Source of the DNA: Castanea sativa
Taxonomy: Eukaryota > Streptophyta > Magnoliopsida > Fagales > Fagaceae
NCBI RefSeq assembly: GCF_040712315.1
Contig: NC_134016.1
Location: 620,001-684,000 of the forward strand
DNA: 64,000 nt
Direction of reading: 5' to 3'
Shown piece after piece: positions 34,201-44,601 of the stretch. The notes below the pieces were generated by a model, which did no database searches, was not told the origin of the DNA, and worked only from the letters and a program-made list of their open reading frames with translations. A program made the translations under genes and the position numbers. The first letter of the stretch is position 1, and every line of letters begins with the position of its first letter.

Positions 34201-36714
34201 TAATGTTATCTTCGCTGCACCTGGTAGGACCGGCTCAGGTCCCACTAGGGTGATGGCGTTTTCCCATCCTCAGGCCGAGGATGTGGGTAGCAGGCCGAAG
34301 AGATTGAAGGGCACTTTACCCGTCTTGGGTTTCTCCGAGGAGGATAAAATAGGGACTATCCAGCCCCATGACGATGCCCTTGTGGTTACCCTCAGGATAG
34401 GGAACTATGATGTGAGGAGGGTGATGATAGATCAGGGCAGCGGTGCAGATATCATGTACCTTGATCTATTTAAGGGGCTAAGGTTGGAGTAGGAAGATCT
34501 AACTCCTTACGACTCCCCACTTATAAGCTTTGAAGGGAGAGCCGTTGTGCCGAAGGGACAGATCCGTTTACCCGTTCAATCCGGCACAGAAACGGTTGAG
34601 GTGGATTTCATTGTGGTTGACGCGTACTCTCCATATACAGCCATCCTCGCCAGGGCCGCACGCTTTGGGAGCCGTCTCCTCTACCTTGCACGTTAAGGTT
34701 AAATTCCCTCTGGGATCATGTTGAGGAAATCCTCGGCAGCCGTGTAGTGGCCGTACAATGCATATCGGCCGCGGTGCTTCGTCGGCCGAAATTGAGTCAT
34801 CAACTTTGCCCATCCAGAGTCATAGCAATTAACAGCTCCGGAGGCACCTGGAGCGATGATAGGACCAGATGATGCTTGTGAGGAGTTTGAGAAGTGTGTA
34901 ATAGGAGATTATCCAGAGAGGTTCGTCCTTGTTTTCATACGTTTGCCACAACTAGAGAAGATTGATTTGTTGAAATTTCGAAGGATAATATAGATGTCTT
35001 TGCGTAGGACCCCTATGAGGCTCCAGGCGTAGATCCGAGCTTCATTTGTCATCATTTAAACGTGAATCCTGCCATTGTTCCGAGGAGGCAGCCACCTCGG
35101 CGATCTTCCCGAGAACATTCTGAGGCTGTGAAGGAAGAGGTTCTTAAACTCAAAAGGGCGGGGGCTATCAAATAAGTTTTTTACCCTGAATGGTTGGCTC
35201 ACACTGTTGTTGTTAAAAAGAAGAACGGCAAGTGGAGAGTATGTGTGGACTTTACTGATCTGAACAAGGCCTGTCCTAAAGATTCGTTCCTCATGCCACG
35301 GATTGATCAACTGGTAGATGCTACTGTCGGACATCCTCGGATGAGTTTCTTGGACGCCTTCCAGGGTTACCACTAAATTCCCTTGGCGTTAGAAGATCAG
35401 GAGAAGACTGCTTTCATTACTCCAACCGGGAACTATCATTATAAGGTCATGCCATTTGGATTAAAAAATGCTGGGGCTACTTACCAAAGAATGATGACCC
35501 GAATGTTTGAACAGCAACTGGGGAAAACCATAGAAGTATACGTGGATGATATGGTGGTGAAGAGTAAGACAGTACCTTCACACATGACAGATCTGGCCGA
35601 CACCTTCCAGATGCTAAAGAAGTATAAGTTGCGCCTTAACGCCTCCAAGTGTTCTTTTGGCATAGGGTCTGGAAAGTTCTTGGGATATATGATTACTCAT
35701 AGGGGCATAGAGGTAAACCCAGTGCAAGTTAAGGCTATTCAGAATTTGCAGCCGCCTAGGAACCCAAAAGAGATTCAGAAATTGACTGGAATGATTGCTG
35801 CGTTGAATAGATTTATCTCTCGGTCAGCTGACCGGTGCCGTCCTTTCTTTCAGTTGTTGAACAAGTGGAAAGGGTTTCAATGGACCGAGGACTGCGAGTT
35901 AGCTTTCCAACAGCTTAAGCAATATCTTTCTCGGCCACCCATTTTGTCTCGCCCTAAGGTGGACGAGGTTTTGTTCGCTTATCTAGCCGTGGCTGTCCAC
36001 GCGGTGAGCTTAGTCCTTATAAGGAATGAAAGCGGAGTGCAAAGACCGATCTACTACGTTAGTAAGTCCTTGAATGAGGCTGAGGTGCACTATCTGCCCT
36101 TGGAAAAAGCGCTTCTGGCTGTAGTCCACGCCACGCGCAAACTTCCTCATTATTTCCAATCTCATACTGTGGTTGTTCTGACCCAGTTGCCTCTCAAGGT
36201 TGTCTTGCGCAGTGCTGATTATTCTGGCAGGGTGGCAAAATGGGGAACCATTTTGGGAGCCTTTGATGTTAAATACAAGCCTCGCACCTCGGTGAAGGGT
36301 CAGGTCCTCGCTGATTTGGTGGCGGAGTTTACCGAACCATTGTTAGAAGAAACTTCAAAAGAAGCACACATGGGTGAAAAATCAGTTGGTGTGATCACGG
36401 CCGTATTGCCCTCGGCTTGGAGAGTGTATGTGGATGGGGCTGCTAATCAGAAAGGGTCAGGTGTTGGACTTGTTCTAATGTCCCCTGAAGGAATTGTCTT
36501 CGAAAAATCTTTGAGATTGGCCTTCTCGGCTACTAATAATGAGGCCGAGTATGAAGCAGTCTTGGTAGGCATGCAAATGGTACATAAGATGGGTGGCAAG
36601 GAAATCCATGTGTTCTCGGACTCTCAGTTAGTGGTCGGCCAAGTCATGGGGACCATGGAGGCTAGAGACCCCTGCACGTGTGAATATTTGGCCCAGTCAA
36701 ACGTCGCCAGCTGA
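34201..36714 (+). pseudogene. Protease-RT-RNase H-aRNase H of element 1
   Basis: The aspartic protease active site appears as MIDQGSGADIMY at about 34426 (usual form DxGSSAD). Stops at 34490, 35004, 35173 and 35374. [19 protein letters not shown] near 35235, [16 protein letters not shown] near 35450, catalytic YVDD at about 35540. The RNase H (RT-linked) segment follows to ~36330 (YLPLEKALLAVVHATRKL). A second, archaeal-type RNase H begins VYVDGAANQKGSGVGLVL at about 36427, with NNEAEYEAVL and FSDSQLVVGQV. A frameshift near 36680 moves the reading to another frame. Confidence 0.9.
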
Positions 36715-38138
36715 ATTCGACTCCTTTGCCTTAGCTCACATCTCTAGGAGTGGAAACACTCATGCAGATTCTTTGGCTACGTTGGCAACATCCTCGGCTC
36801 AAGGTTTACCAAGGGTTATTCTCGTTGAGGATTTGGTAGAACCTTCTCTTGTAACTTCTAACGCGCCTCGCATCCATCTAATAAGGCCTGGTCCTAGCTG
36901 GATGGACTCGATCGTATTTTTTCTTAAGAATGACATCCTTCCCAAGGACAGGGCTGAAGCAGAAAAGATACGTCGAAAGGTGCCGCGTTTCTGGTTGTCT
37001 GAGGATCAGAAGCTCTACAAACGATCCTTTTCAGGACCGTACTTGTTGTGTGTACACCCTGACTCAACAGAAGCATTACTGGAGGAATTGCATGAGGGAA
37101 TTTGTGGGAGCCACACTGGGGGAAGGTCCTTAGCCCATAGAGCCCTGACTCAGGGTTATTGGTGGCCCAATATGCAGAGGGAGGCTCAGGATTATGCCAG
37201 AAAGTGTGATCAATGTCAGAGGTTCGCCCCTAATATTCACCAACCTAGAGGGGTTCTCAACCCTCTCTCCAGCCCTTGGCCTTTCGCACAATGGGGCTTG
37301 GACATTGTAGGGCCATTTCCGAGAGCTGCTGGAAACAAAAGATGGCTGCTCGTAGGGACAGACTACTTCACTAAATGGGTTGAAGCTGAGCCCTTAGCCA
37401 ATATCCGAGATGTTGATTCCAAGAAATTTATATGGAAAAATATTGTCACTAGATTCGGTATACCGCATACACTTGTCTCAGACAATGGCGTTCAAGTTGA
37501 CAAAGAACGCCTTTAGGCAATATTGTGGTGACATGGGTATCACAAATAGATACTCTACCCCAGCTTATCCTCGGGGAAATGGGCAAGCCGAGGCCGTTAA
37601 CAAGGTCATAGTCAACGGGCTCAAGAAGAGGTTGGACGATGCGAAAGGCAAATGGGTAGAAGAGCTCCCTCATGTCCTGTGGACGTATCGGACCACACCG
37701 CGCAGGTCCACTGGAGAAACGCCATTCTCTATGACTTATGGAGCCGAGGCGGTGATACCACTGGAATCTGGTTTTCCTACTCTAAAGACAAGTTCTTTTA
37801 GCCCAGAGAGTAACAAGGGACTTCTAGAGAAAGATCTTGATTTACTTGAGGAACGGCGTGAGGCAGCTATGGTCCAAATGGCTTACTATCAGCAGAAGCT
37901 AAAACGAGGATATGATGCCCACGTAAAGCTAAGGCCACTTGCGCCTGGTGATCTTGTATTAAGGAAAGTTGTAGGCACTTCTAAGAACCCAGCTTGGGGT
38001 AAGCTGGGACCTAACTGGGAAGGCCCCTATCGCATTGTTTCAATAGCAGGCATAGGGTCGTATAGGCTAGCTGACCTAGACGAACGAATTGTACCACGTC
38101 CATGGAATGTAAATAATCTTAGAAGGTATTATTATTAA
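36680..38138 (+). pseudogene. Integrase of element 1, one frameshift
   Basis: N-terminal HHCC zinc-binding region (HEGICGSHTGG...CDQCQRF, about 37090-37220). DDE core: D in WGLDIVGPFP (~37300), D in LVSDNG (~37480), E in GNGQAEAVNKV (~37590). A frameshift near 37500 (FKLTKNAFRQ versus the VQVDKERL end) splits it into two overlapping frames. The C-terminus (GPYRIVSIAGIGSYRLADL...NNLRRYYY) has the conserved GPY motif and no chromodomain; stop at 38136-38138. Confidence 0.9.
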
Positions 38139-38179
38139 TGAAATGTGCTTTTGTCAGTTAATATTTCAAAGTTATGAGT

Positions 38180-39620
38180 AGCTCTGATGCTCGCAGCTGT
38201 TATTCTAAAGAATCAAACAGAAACTTGGTTAAGTGCAGTCCTCGGACCACAAACCTTGTGGAAATTGATGTCTGGTCATTTGTTAAACAGAACCTTAGTT
38301 ATGTCGGGTCTTCGGACCTCCTGCTTTGGGAAAATTAACATTTGAAGTTATCATTTTTAAGAATCAAACAGAAACTTGGTTAAGTGCAGTCCTCGGACCA
38401 CAAACCTTGTGAAAATTGATGTCTGGTCATTTGTTAAACAGAACCTTAGTTATGCCGGGTCTTCGGACCTCCTGCTTTGGGAAAATTAACATTTGAAGTT
38501 ATCATTTTTAAGAATCAAACAGAAACTTGGTTAAGTGCAGTCTTCGGACCACAAACCTTGTGGAAATTGATGTCTTGTCATTTGTTAAAACGAACCTTAG
38601 TTATGCCGGGTCTTCGGACCTCCGCTTTGGGAAAATTAACATTTGAAGTTATCATTTTTAAGAATCAAACAAACTTGGTTAAGTGCGGTCTTCGGACCAC
38701 AAACCTTTTGGAAATTGATGTCTTGTCATTTGTTAAACAACCTTAGTTATGCCGGGTCTTCGGACCTCCTGCTTTGGGAAAATTAATATTTGAAGTTATC
38801 ATTTTTAAGAATCAAACAGAAACTTGGTTAAGTGCAGTCTTCGGACCACAAACCTTGTGGAAATTGATGTCTTGTCATTTGTTAAACAGAACCTTAGTTA
38901 TGCCGGGTCTTCGGACCTCCTGCTTTGGGAAAATTAACATTTGAAGTTATCATTTTTAAGAATCAAACAGAAACTTGGTTAAGTGCAGTCTTCGGACCAC
39001 AAACCTTGTGGAAATTGATGTCTTGTCATTTGTTAAACAGTAACCTTAGTTATGCCGGGTCTTCGGACCTCCCCGCTTTGGGAAAATTAACATTTGAAGT
39101 TATCATTTTTAAGAATCAAACAGAAACTTGGTTAAGTGCAGTCTTCGGACCACAAACCTTGTGGAAATTGATGTCTTGTCATTTGTTAAACAGAACCTTA
39201 GTTATGCCGGGTCTTCGGACCTCCTGCTTTGGGAAAATTAACATTTGAAGTTATCATTTTTAAGAATCAAACAGAAACTTGGTTAAGTGCAGTCTTCGGA
39301 CCACAAACCTTGTGGAAATTGATGTCTTGTCATTTGTTAAACAGAACCTTAGTTATGCCGTGTCTTTGGACCTCCTGCTTTGGGAAAATTAACATCTGAA
39401 GTTATCATTTTTAAGAATCAAACAGAAACTTGGTTAAGTGCAGTCCTCGGACCACAAACCTTGTGGAAATTGATGTCTTGTCATTTGTTAAACAGAACCT
39501 TAGTTATGCCGGGTCTTCGGACCTCCTGCTTTGGGAAATTTTACATTTAAAGTTATCATTTTTAAGAATCAAACGGAAATTTGATCAAGTCTTATCTTCG
39601 GACCACGATTTTGATCAAAG
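38180..39620. repeat. 151-bp tandem array in element 1 (~9.4 units)
   Basis: The GAATCAAAC mark falls at 38210, 38361, 38512, 38662, 38809, 38960, 39113, 39264, 39415 and 39566 (spacings 147-153). Units are nearly identical. Each has two TC(C/T)TCGGACC motifs and can be split into two related halves. It lies between the end of pol and the 3' end of the antisense gene. Confidence 0.95.
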
Positions 39621-40092
39621 TTAACTCCATATTATGTCTGGGTGTTAATGCGTTACTGTTTATTAACTCGGACCTTAAGTTTTATATCTTTAAGTGTTAA
39701 GCAAATTTGTGTAAGGAATGGTCCTCGGACCTTACATCCTACTAGAAACGGTGCTATGCATTACAAGGGTTTAATCGTTATATGAGGTCTTCTCTTCTTT
39801 TTAATCGAGGCATTGTTCTAATGTATCAACTATGCCATCTTTTGTTAAATCTTTAATAATATGCGCATGATTATGTGGAAGTTATGATTGTGCAATCCTT
39901 GGAGTTAGATTTGTTTACTCTAAGAAACTTTTGCTATGTATTAATGGGAAACTTCTGTAATAAGTACAAAAAGAATAAAGTAAAAACAGATACAACCCAA
40001 GTGAAAAGCAAATGAAATTGTTCTTCATTAATCATTCAAATATACATTACATATAATTCAAATATGGAAAAGAGAAGTCCTAAAGATAGGTC
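39621..40092. other. Spacer between array and antisense gene, element 1
   Basis: Non-coding. It includes a further diverged half-unit (aatggtcctcggaccttacatcctact, 39717-39743) also present after the array in element 2 (about 58815). Confidence 0.6.
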
Positions 40093-42651
40093 CTAAGCTT
40101 TTGGAGGGGGGTCTTGCTGAGAGGTACTGGTGCCCTCGGTCTTTCTCAACTCCAGCTTAAAAGGAGTCAAGACTTGCTTTCCTTTATCTGCTGTCTTCGT
40201 TGGAAGGACGTTGGGTTCCACTGTCTGGCTCAAGTCCTTCTCTGCATCCCCTCCTCCTTCCTTCTCTTTGTTGGAACCTGAAGGTTCTGTAGGATCAGGA
40301 ATTTGCTGTGGGACCATCAGAGGCAGAGCAGCGAGAGTCGGCTCAGGGGTAGGAGTAGCGGCAGGAGCCTCTTCAATCTCCTGTATCTCCAAGGGAAGCC
40401 AAACATTCTCGGACTTCCTCAAATCCGAAGATAAAGGAACTCCAGCTACGTTTAGGGCTTCCCCGTACTTTCTCGACAATACTCCCGCACAAAGCCGCGA
40501 AGGCCTCCGTCGCCGCTCCTCGGTTGTTGCTACCCCTTCCTCGTAGCTCGTCTCGCTTGGCGGCCTCTAAAGAGCGTTGGAATGAGCTGGCTTCTGCCTT
40601 CATCAGCGCAAGTTCCTTTTTCATATTCGAGCACTCCCTTTGGGCTTGGGAGAGCTCTTCATCTCTTTCACGGAGGAGTTTGCGCTGCCCTTCTATCTGG
40701 GTCTTCATGGTCTTCAGATTCGCCTCGGCCCCATTCCTCTCTCTCTTTAGATCAGCCACCTCTGAGGTCAACTTCTCATTCTCAGCAAGGGCTGTGCCCA
40801 AGGACTTCTCAGTCTCCAGCCTGATTTCAAGCTCAGTTCTGGCCTTTTTCCGAGTGTCTTCTATAAACTTCTCGGCTACAAAAACCTCCTGAATGGCCTG
40901 TAACAAAGTATGATGGAACCAGGAATAGTAAAAAAAAAAAAAAACTTATAAATATTGTTAAAAGTGGAATCTTCCTAAAAAGGGGAAAAACTTACCAGCG
41001 CTAAGTCTCTTTTCAGTGAGAGGAATAGTTGTGGCTGGCTCATTTTTTCCAAGGTCTCCATGTCCTTGGGCAGCAGGAGAGGGCGTTCCAACACTTCGGC
41101 CAAGTGGTAGGCATAGCCTTGTTGAACCGCCCTTATACTGGACTGGCAGGAGATGGGTGCGCCGTCCAGTCTTAGGTCGGGGGACCAAGTGGTCAGTGCT
41201 CGGCGCACTTCTGCCTCGTCCCTGATTTCCCCGCTTTCAACTGAGCGGGCCCTACCCTTGCCTTTGTCCAGCTTCTGCTGCTGAACCGTTGGGAGTTGTT
41301 GTCGTGGTTTTTTGGGGTCCTTGTTGATCGTCCCTTCGGTATCCTCCTTTCTCTTCTTTTTGGGATCCTCGGCGGGAAGTTTTGGCTCAGCTGGAGGAGG
41401 AGGAGGAGGTGGCAAAGTTTGAAGAACTTTGGACCCACCCGTCTTTTTCTCGGCGACCTTCGCACCTCTCTTGACTAGGAGATCTTGCATCCTATCCATG
41501 TCTTCCTCGGCTTCGTCTTCCGGTTGGGCAACTACAAACCCTACAATTCCGGAGGCCTCGGTAGCTTCTTCCTCCTCGTCTGAAAGCACGACGAACTGAT
41601 TCCCTCGAGGTCGTTCGGTGTCTTCGAATTGGAATTGATCTATCTCTTCGTCTAGTGTATGAGAAGAAGACACCTGCTCCTCTGGAACAATAGTTGCCTG
41701 GGAATGCACGGCGAGGGGAATTGCCGCTATGGCCTGGTTGTATAAAACGGTGTCAGGGGCGTCAGGGAGATCGTGGTCGTCCAAAAAGTTGGGCCGGGCT
41801 ACGTTTATTTTTCTTCGCCTCCGGTCACCCGCGATTATGGCGTTTTCTATTTCTTGGAAGTCCGAGGAGATGGGATCGTATCCTAAAATCAGATGGGCGG
41901 CTCTAAGTTGTAGGTCCTCGCTGACAAACACCTCGGAGCGAAGCACTCGGTTTAGATCGGCAACGCTGCAGTGGCTCAAGCGTGGACGCACGTGCTGCTT
42001 ATCTGTAAAGAAAGACGTGAAAGTGAACAACATGGTCAGATTCACATAACAAGTGACAAAGTTAAACAAATATAAACACATGTTAGTGTGCATGTTTATG
42101 AGTGTCAAGGAAGTTGAGAGGTGGGGAGGTTAATCCTAAGGTGTCGCACCTGGATCTCCCCACTCAACTGGGCAGTGGAGGCCGTCGTGCCAGTTCCCAG
42201 ACACGATCAAGTAGTCGTCCTTCATGCCTTTGTTGGATTTGGGCAGACAGGAGATTAGCCTAACGGCACTGGACCGAGACTTAATGTAATAACCTACCTT
42301 AGAAAGTTTATGGGACTCGTACAGAAAGACGACGTCGTGCCAGGTGAGGTTTAAACCCATCTGCTCGTTTAGAGCATCTACACTACCCAAAACTCTAAAA
42401 ACGTTTGGGAGGCATTGATCGGGACACAACCGGTGGTTGCGAAGGTACTCCCTAGTTACAGGTCTCATTGGGAGGGTCATCCCACCCTCTATAAAGGCTA
42501 TCATTGGGATGATAACCTCTCCCTCTTTCCTAGAACCGGCCACGGCTTCTGCCGGGCAATATTTTAACCCTACGTCGCTGGGAATACGGTACTTGGCCCT
42601 AAAGCCTTCCATCCCAGCGGCGGTATCAACTAGACACCTGAATCTTCCCAT
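40093..42651 (-). CDS. Spliced antisense gene of Tat element 1 (nuclear coiled-coil protein?)
   Basis: Runs opposite to gag-pol. Exon 1 42651-42150, intron 42149-42003, exon 2 42002-40996, intron 40995-40898, exon 3 from 40897. Both introns are GT-AG (G|GTGCGA...TTTACAG|A; CTG|GTAAGT...TTACAG|GCC), and joining keeps the frame open through all three exons. Exon 1 is a conserved ~167-aa domain (AKYRIPSDVGLKYCP, YLRNHRLCPDQC, VGYYIKSRSS, DDYLIVSGNWH) that I cannot name with certainty. Exon 2 is acidic, then has PPPPPPPAEP and a KKKRK basic patch like a nuclear localisation signal. Exon 3 is a long coiled coil (LAENEKLTSEVADLKRERN). Near 40560 a one-base shift appears: the conserved tail (LRKSENVWLPLEIQEIEE, ending at 40093) is in another frame. 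Extra antisense ORFs are known from Tat elements; function unknown. Confidence 0.75.
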
Positions 42652-43142
42652 TACAGAGGAACGAGAGATTAAACTCTAGGAGGGAGAATGTTTGTAGTGA
42701 CAGCTGAGGACAAATACCGAGAAGAAAAGGTTAAGAATAGAAGGAGCAAGAACTTACAAGGTTGAAGGTGTGCAAATTTCCACGGTTTTCTGCAAGTAAG
42801 GTATGATGGCTGATGTCTTGATGGGATTAGCCCTTGAGGAATTAAATGAAGGCGCAGGTTCCCGAAGCGTCACGACGTGTGAAAAGGCGGCCTCGAAATT
42901 ATATCTGTCCCGCCTAAAATTTCATGGAGCAACGAGGACCGTTGGATGCTCATCTTACCGTTGAACATAGGAGACAAAGAGTAACTTACAGTAATAAATG
43001 TGCGCGTTTTTGAAAATAAAACCGTCAGGTGGCATCTTCTGGGACGCGAAACGATTTCCATACGTGCCACCATTTACAAAGTGTGTGGAGTGAATCCTCG
43101 TCAGATCAAAACCCTATTTTTCTCCTCGGATGTCGAAAATTA
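42652..43142 (-). promoter_or_regulatory. Presumed promoter/leader region of the antisense gene, element 1
   Basis: The ~490 bp between the antisense ATG and the PPT must hold the antisense promoter unless transcription starts in the 3' LTR. Element 2 keeps a similar sequence (gaaggcgcaggttcccgaagcg; acgcgaaacg). No clear TATA box chosen. Confidence 0.35.
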
Positions 43143-43158
43143 GAGTTTTGAGGGGCTA
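43143..43158 (+). other. Polypurine tract, element 1
   Basis: GAGTTTTGAGGGGCTA lies directly before the 3' LTR; the G-rich part primes plus-strand synthesis. Element 2 has the same sequence. Confidence 0.75.
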
Positions 43159-43159
43159 T

Positions 43160-43909
43160 TGTGGGGAGTAAAAAGACCTTGATGGGAATATGGGCCGTTG
43201 GGTCATGCTAAAGATGGTCGACCTGCTCTTGGGTTTAGGACTTGTTAGTACTACGGGTCGGCCCATACGCCGAGAGTCCGAGAATCCAGCCGAGGATGAT
43301 TTTTCCCTTCGGACTGACGTCGGAGAACCCGGGACTTCATGGTAAAGGTTAGGGAAGGACACGGTCAAAACCAATGGTTAAAGGGGGTGAACCCTTGAAT
43401 GTCCTAGAAACACCGATGTTGGAGAAATATCAAAGATAAAGGCTGCTACCTCCACATTAAAGACCCTGCACCTACCGCCCTGGCCGCATTAATGGGAAAG
43501 TGACACCTGAACAGTGGAAGGGAAACTTCTGGTTACAATTCAAAGGCACTAAGAAAAGAAATATCTAGGCTAAGGGGGAGGTGGGGCAACACGTGTACAA
43601 AGTATTCAAAAGAGTCGTATTTAAAGAGCAATCTAAGACAGAAAGAGGACGGACTTTTTGTAACCTAAAAGGAAAAAGAAACAAAGAGAGAGAGATAATA
43701 TAAGAACAACTCTCGGCTTACGTCCGAGGAAACTGATTTACTATATTCCTTGTTGTTTCCAAGTATTTGCAATCTTTAGTTTGTCATTTAATCCTCACAC
43801 ACTTCTAACCTGGGTTTCAAGCCCACACTCTACAAATTCATATTGTTTAAGGCTCATTGGGCCTGAGCCCATAACTGTTCTTGGGGCCAAGTGCAATTGT
43901 GCACCTACA
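43160..43909 (+). repeat. 3' LTR, element 1 (750 bp)
   Basis: TG...CA ends, followed by TSD ATTTT. It lacks the 20-bp duplication seen in the 5' LTR. Confidence 0.93.
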
Positions 43910-43914
43910 ATTTT

Positions 43915-44448
43915 CATCCATGTTACTTCTATTAATTGGTGGGAAAAAAACATGCCGTGCCATTAGAAAGAAAGGAATTGCAAATTCTTAAAATCAATAT
44001 AACTAAAAGATAAACCTACTGTTCAAGTGAATCGATAAATATTTAATTATTTTCACTAAATTAAGTGTACAATCATTATTTTATATTTTCAATTTTGTGT
44101 TATTAAATTTGCATGTGTAGAATGCCATAATCCACACAAATTATTTCTAATATATATAGATCTTAGAAAAATAACCAAAATTTATATAAATTATTAATGC
44201 ACCCCGAATAATAACTACTACGTGAAATAAAAATATATTTTCCCTATTACATGTCATCCAAATGAGTTAGGAAATAAAAATTGTTAATATTAATATAATT
44301 AAAAATATGCATATATTATTACTTTAGTGAATTAATAAATGTTTAATTATTATGACTAGATTAAGAGAAATAATTATATTATTGATTGCATGTGTTATTA
44401 AATTTGTTTCAATTGTTGTTAAAACAACTTCACATGAATCATTGCGCA
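43915..44448. other. Intergenic, AT-rich
   Basis: Nothing recognised apart from short AT repeats. Confidence 0.5.
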
Positions 44449-44601
44449 CTCTCGGTGCGACAGTCAACCCACATATATAAATGTTTATAAGGTATAAAGA
44501 GTAAGGGTCGAGATTCAAAACTTTAAAAAAGAGTTTCATACACCTATATACTTAGATTAGACTATAATAAATTTATATCTTGTATATAAAAAAAAAAAAA
44601 A
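44449..44601 (+). mobile_element. Degenerate tRNA-derived SINE
   Basis: The sequence from tcggtgcgacagtcaac to the poly-A at 44588-44601 matches, block by block, the complement of the SINE at 48577-48736 (ggtgcga(c/t)agtca, gattcaa B-box region, cacctatatacttagatta, atcttgtataTAAAA). No target duplication is recognised. Confidence 0.5.

Larger units (their letters stand above)
32006..43909 (+). mobile_element. Tat-type Ty3/gypsy element 1, full length (11.9 kb)
   Basis: LTRs start TGTGGGGAG and end CACCTACA; they are flanked by a 5-bp TSD ATTTT (32001-32005 and 43910-43914). Order: LTR, PBS, gag, protease, RT, RNase H, archaeal-type RNase H, integrase, 151-bp tandem array, antisense gene, PPT, LTR. 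The second RNase H domain and the extra antisense ORF place it in the Tat lineage. Gag-pol carries many stops, so it is not autonomous. Confidence 0.93.

Noticed and set aside
38477..39248. Open frames of 89-107 codons in the 151-bp array
   Set aside because: They arise because the monomer happens to lack stops in one frame over part of the array; element 2 does not keep them.
38180..39620. CRISPR-like array
   Set aside because: Repeats are contiguous 151-bp monomers without unique spacers, in a plant retrotransposon.
40130..42049. Plus-strand open frames opposite the antisense gene
   Set aside because: Ser/Arg-rich complements of a GC-rich coding strand, not conserved in frame between the elements.
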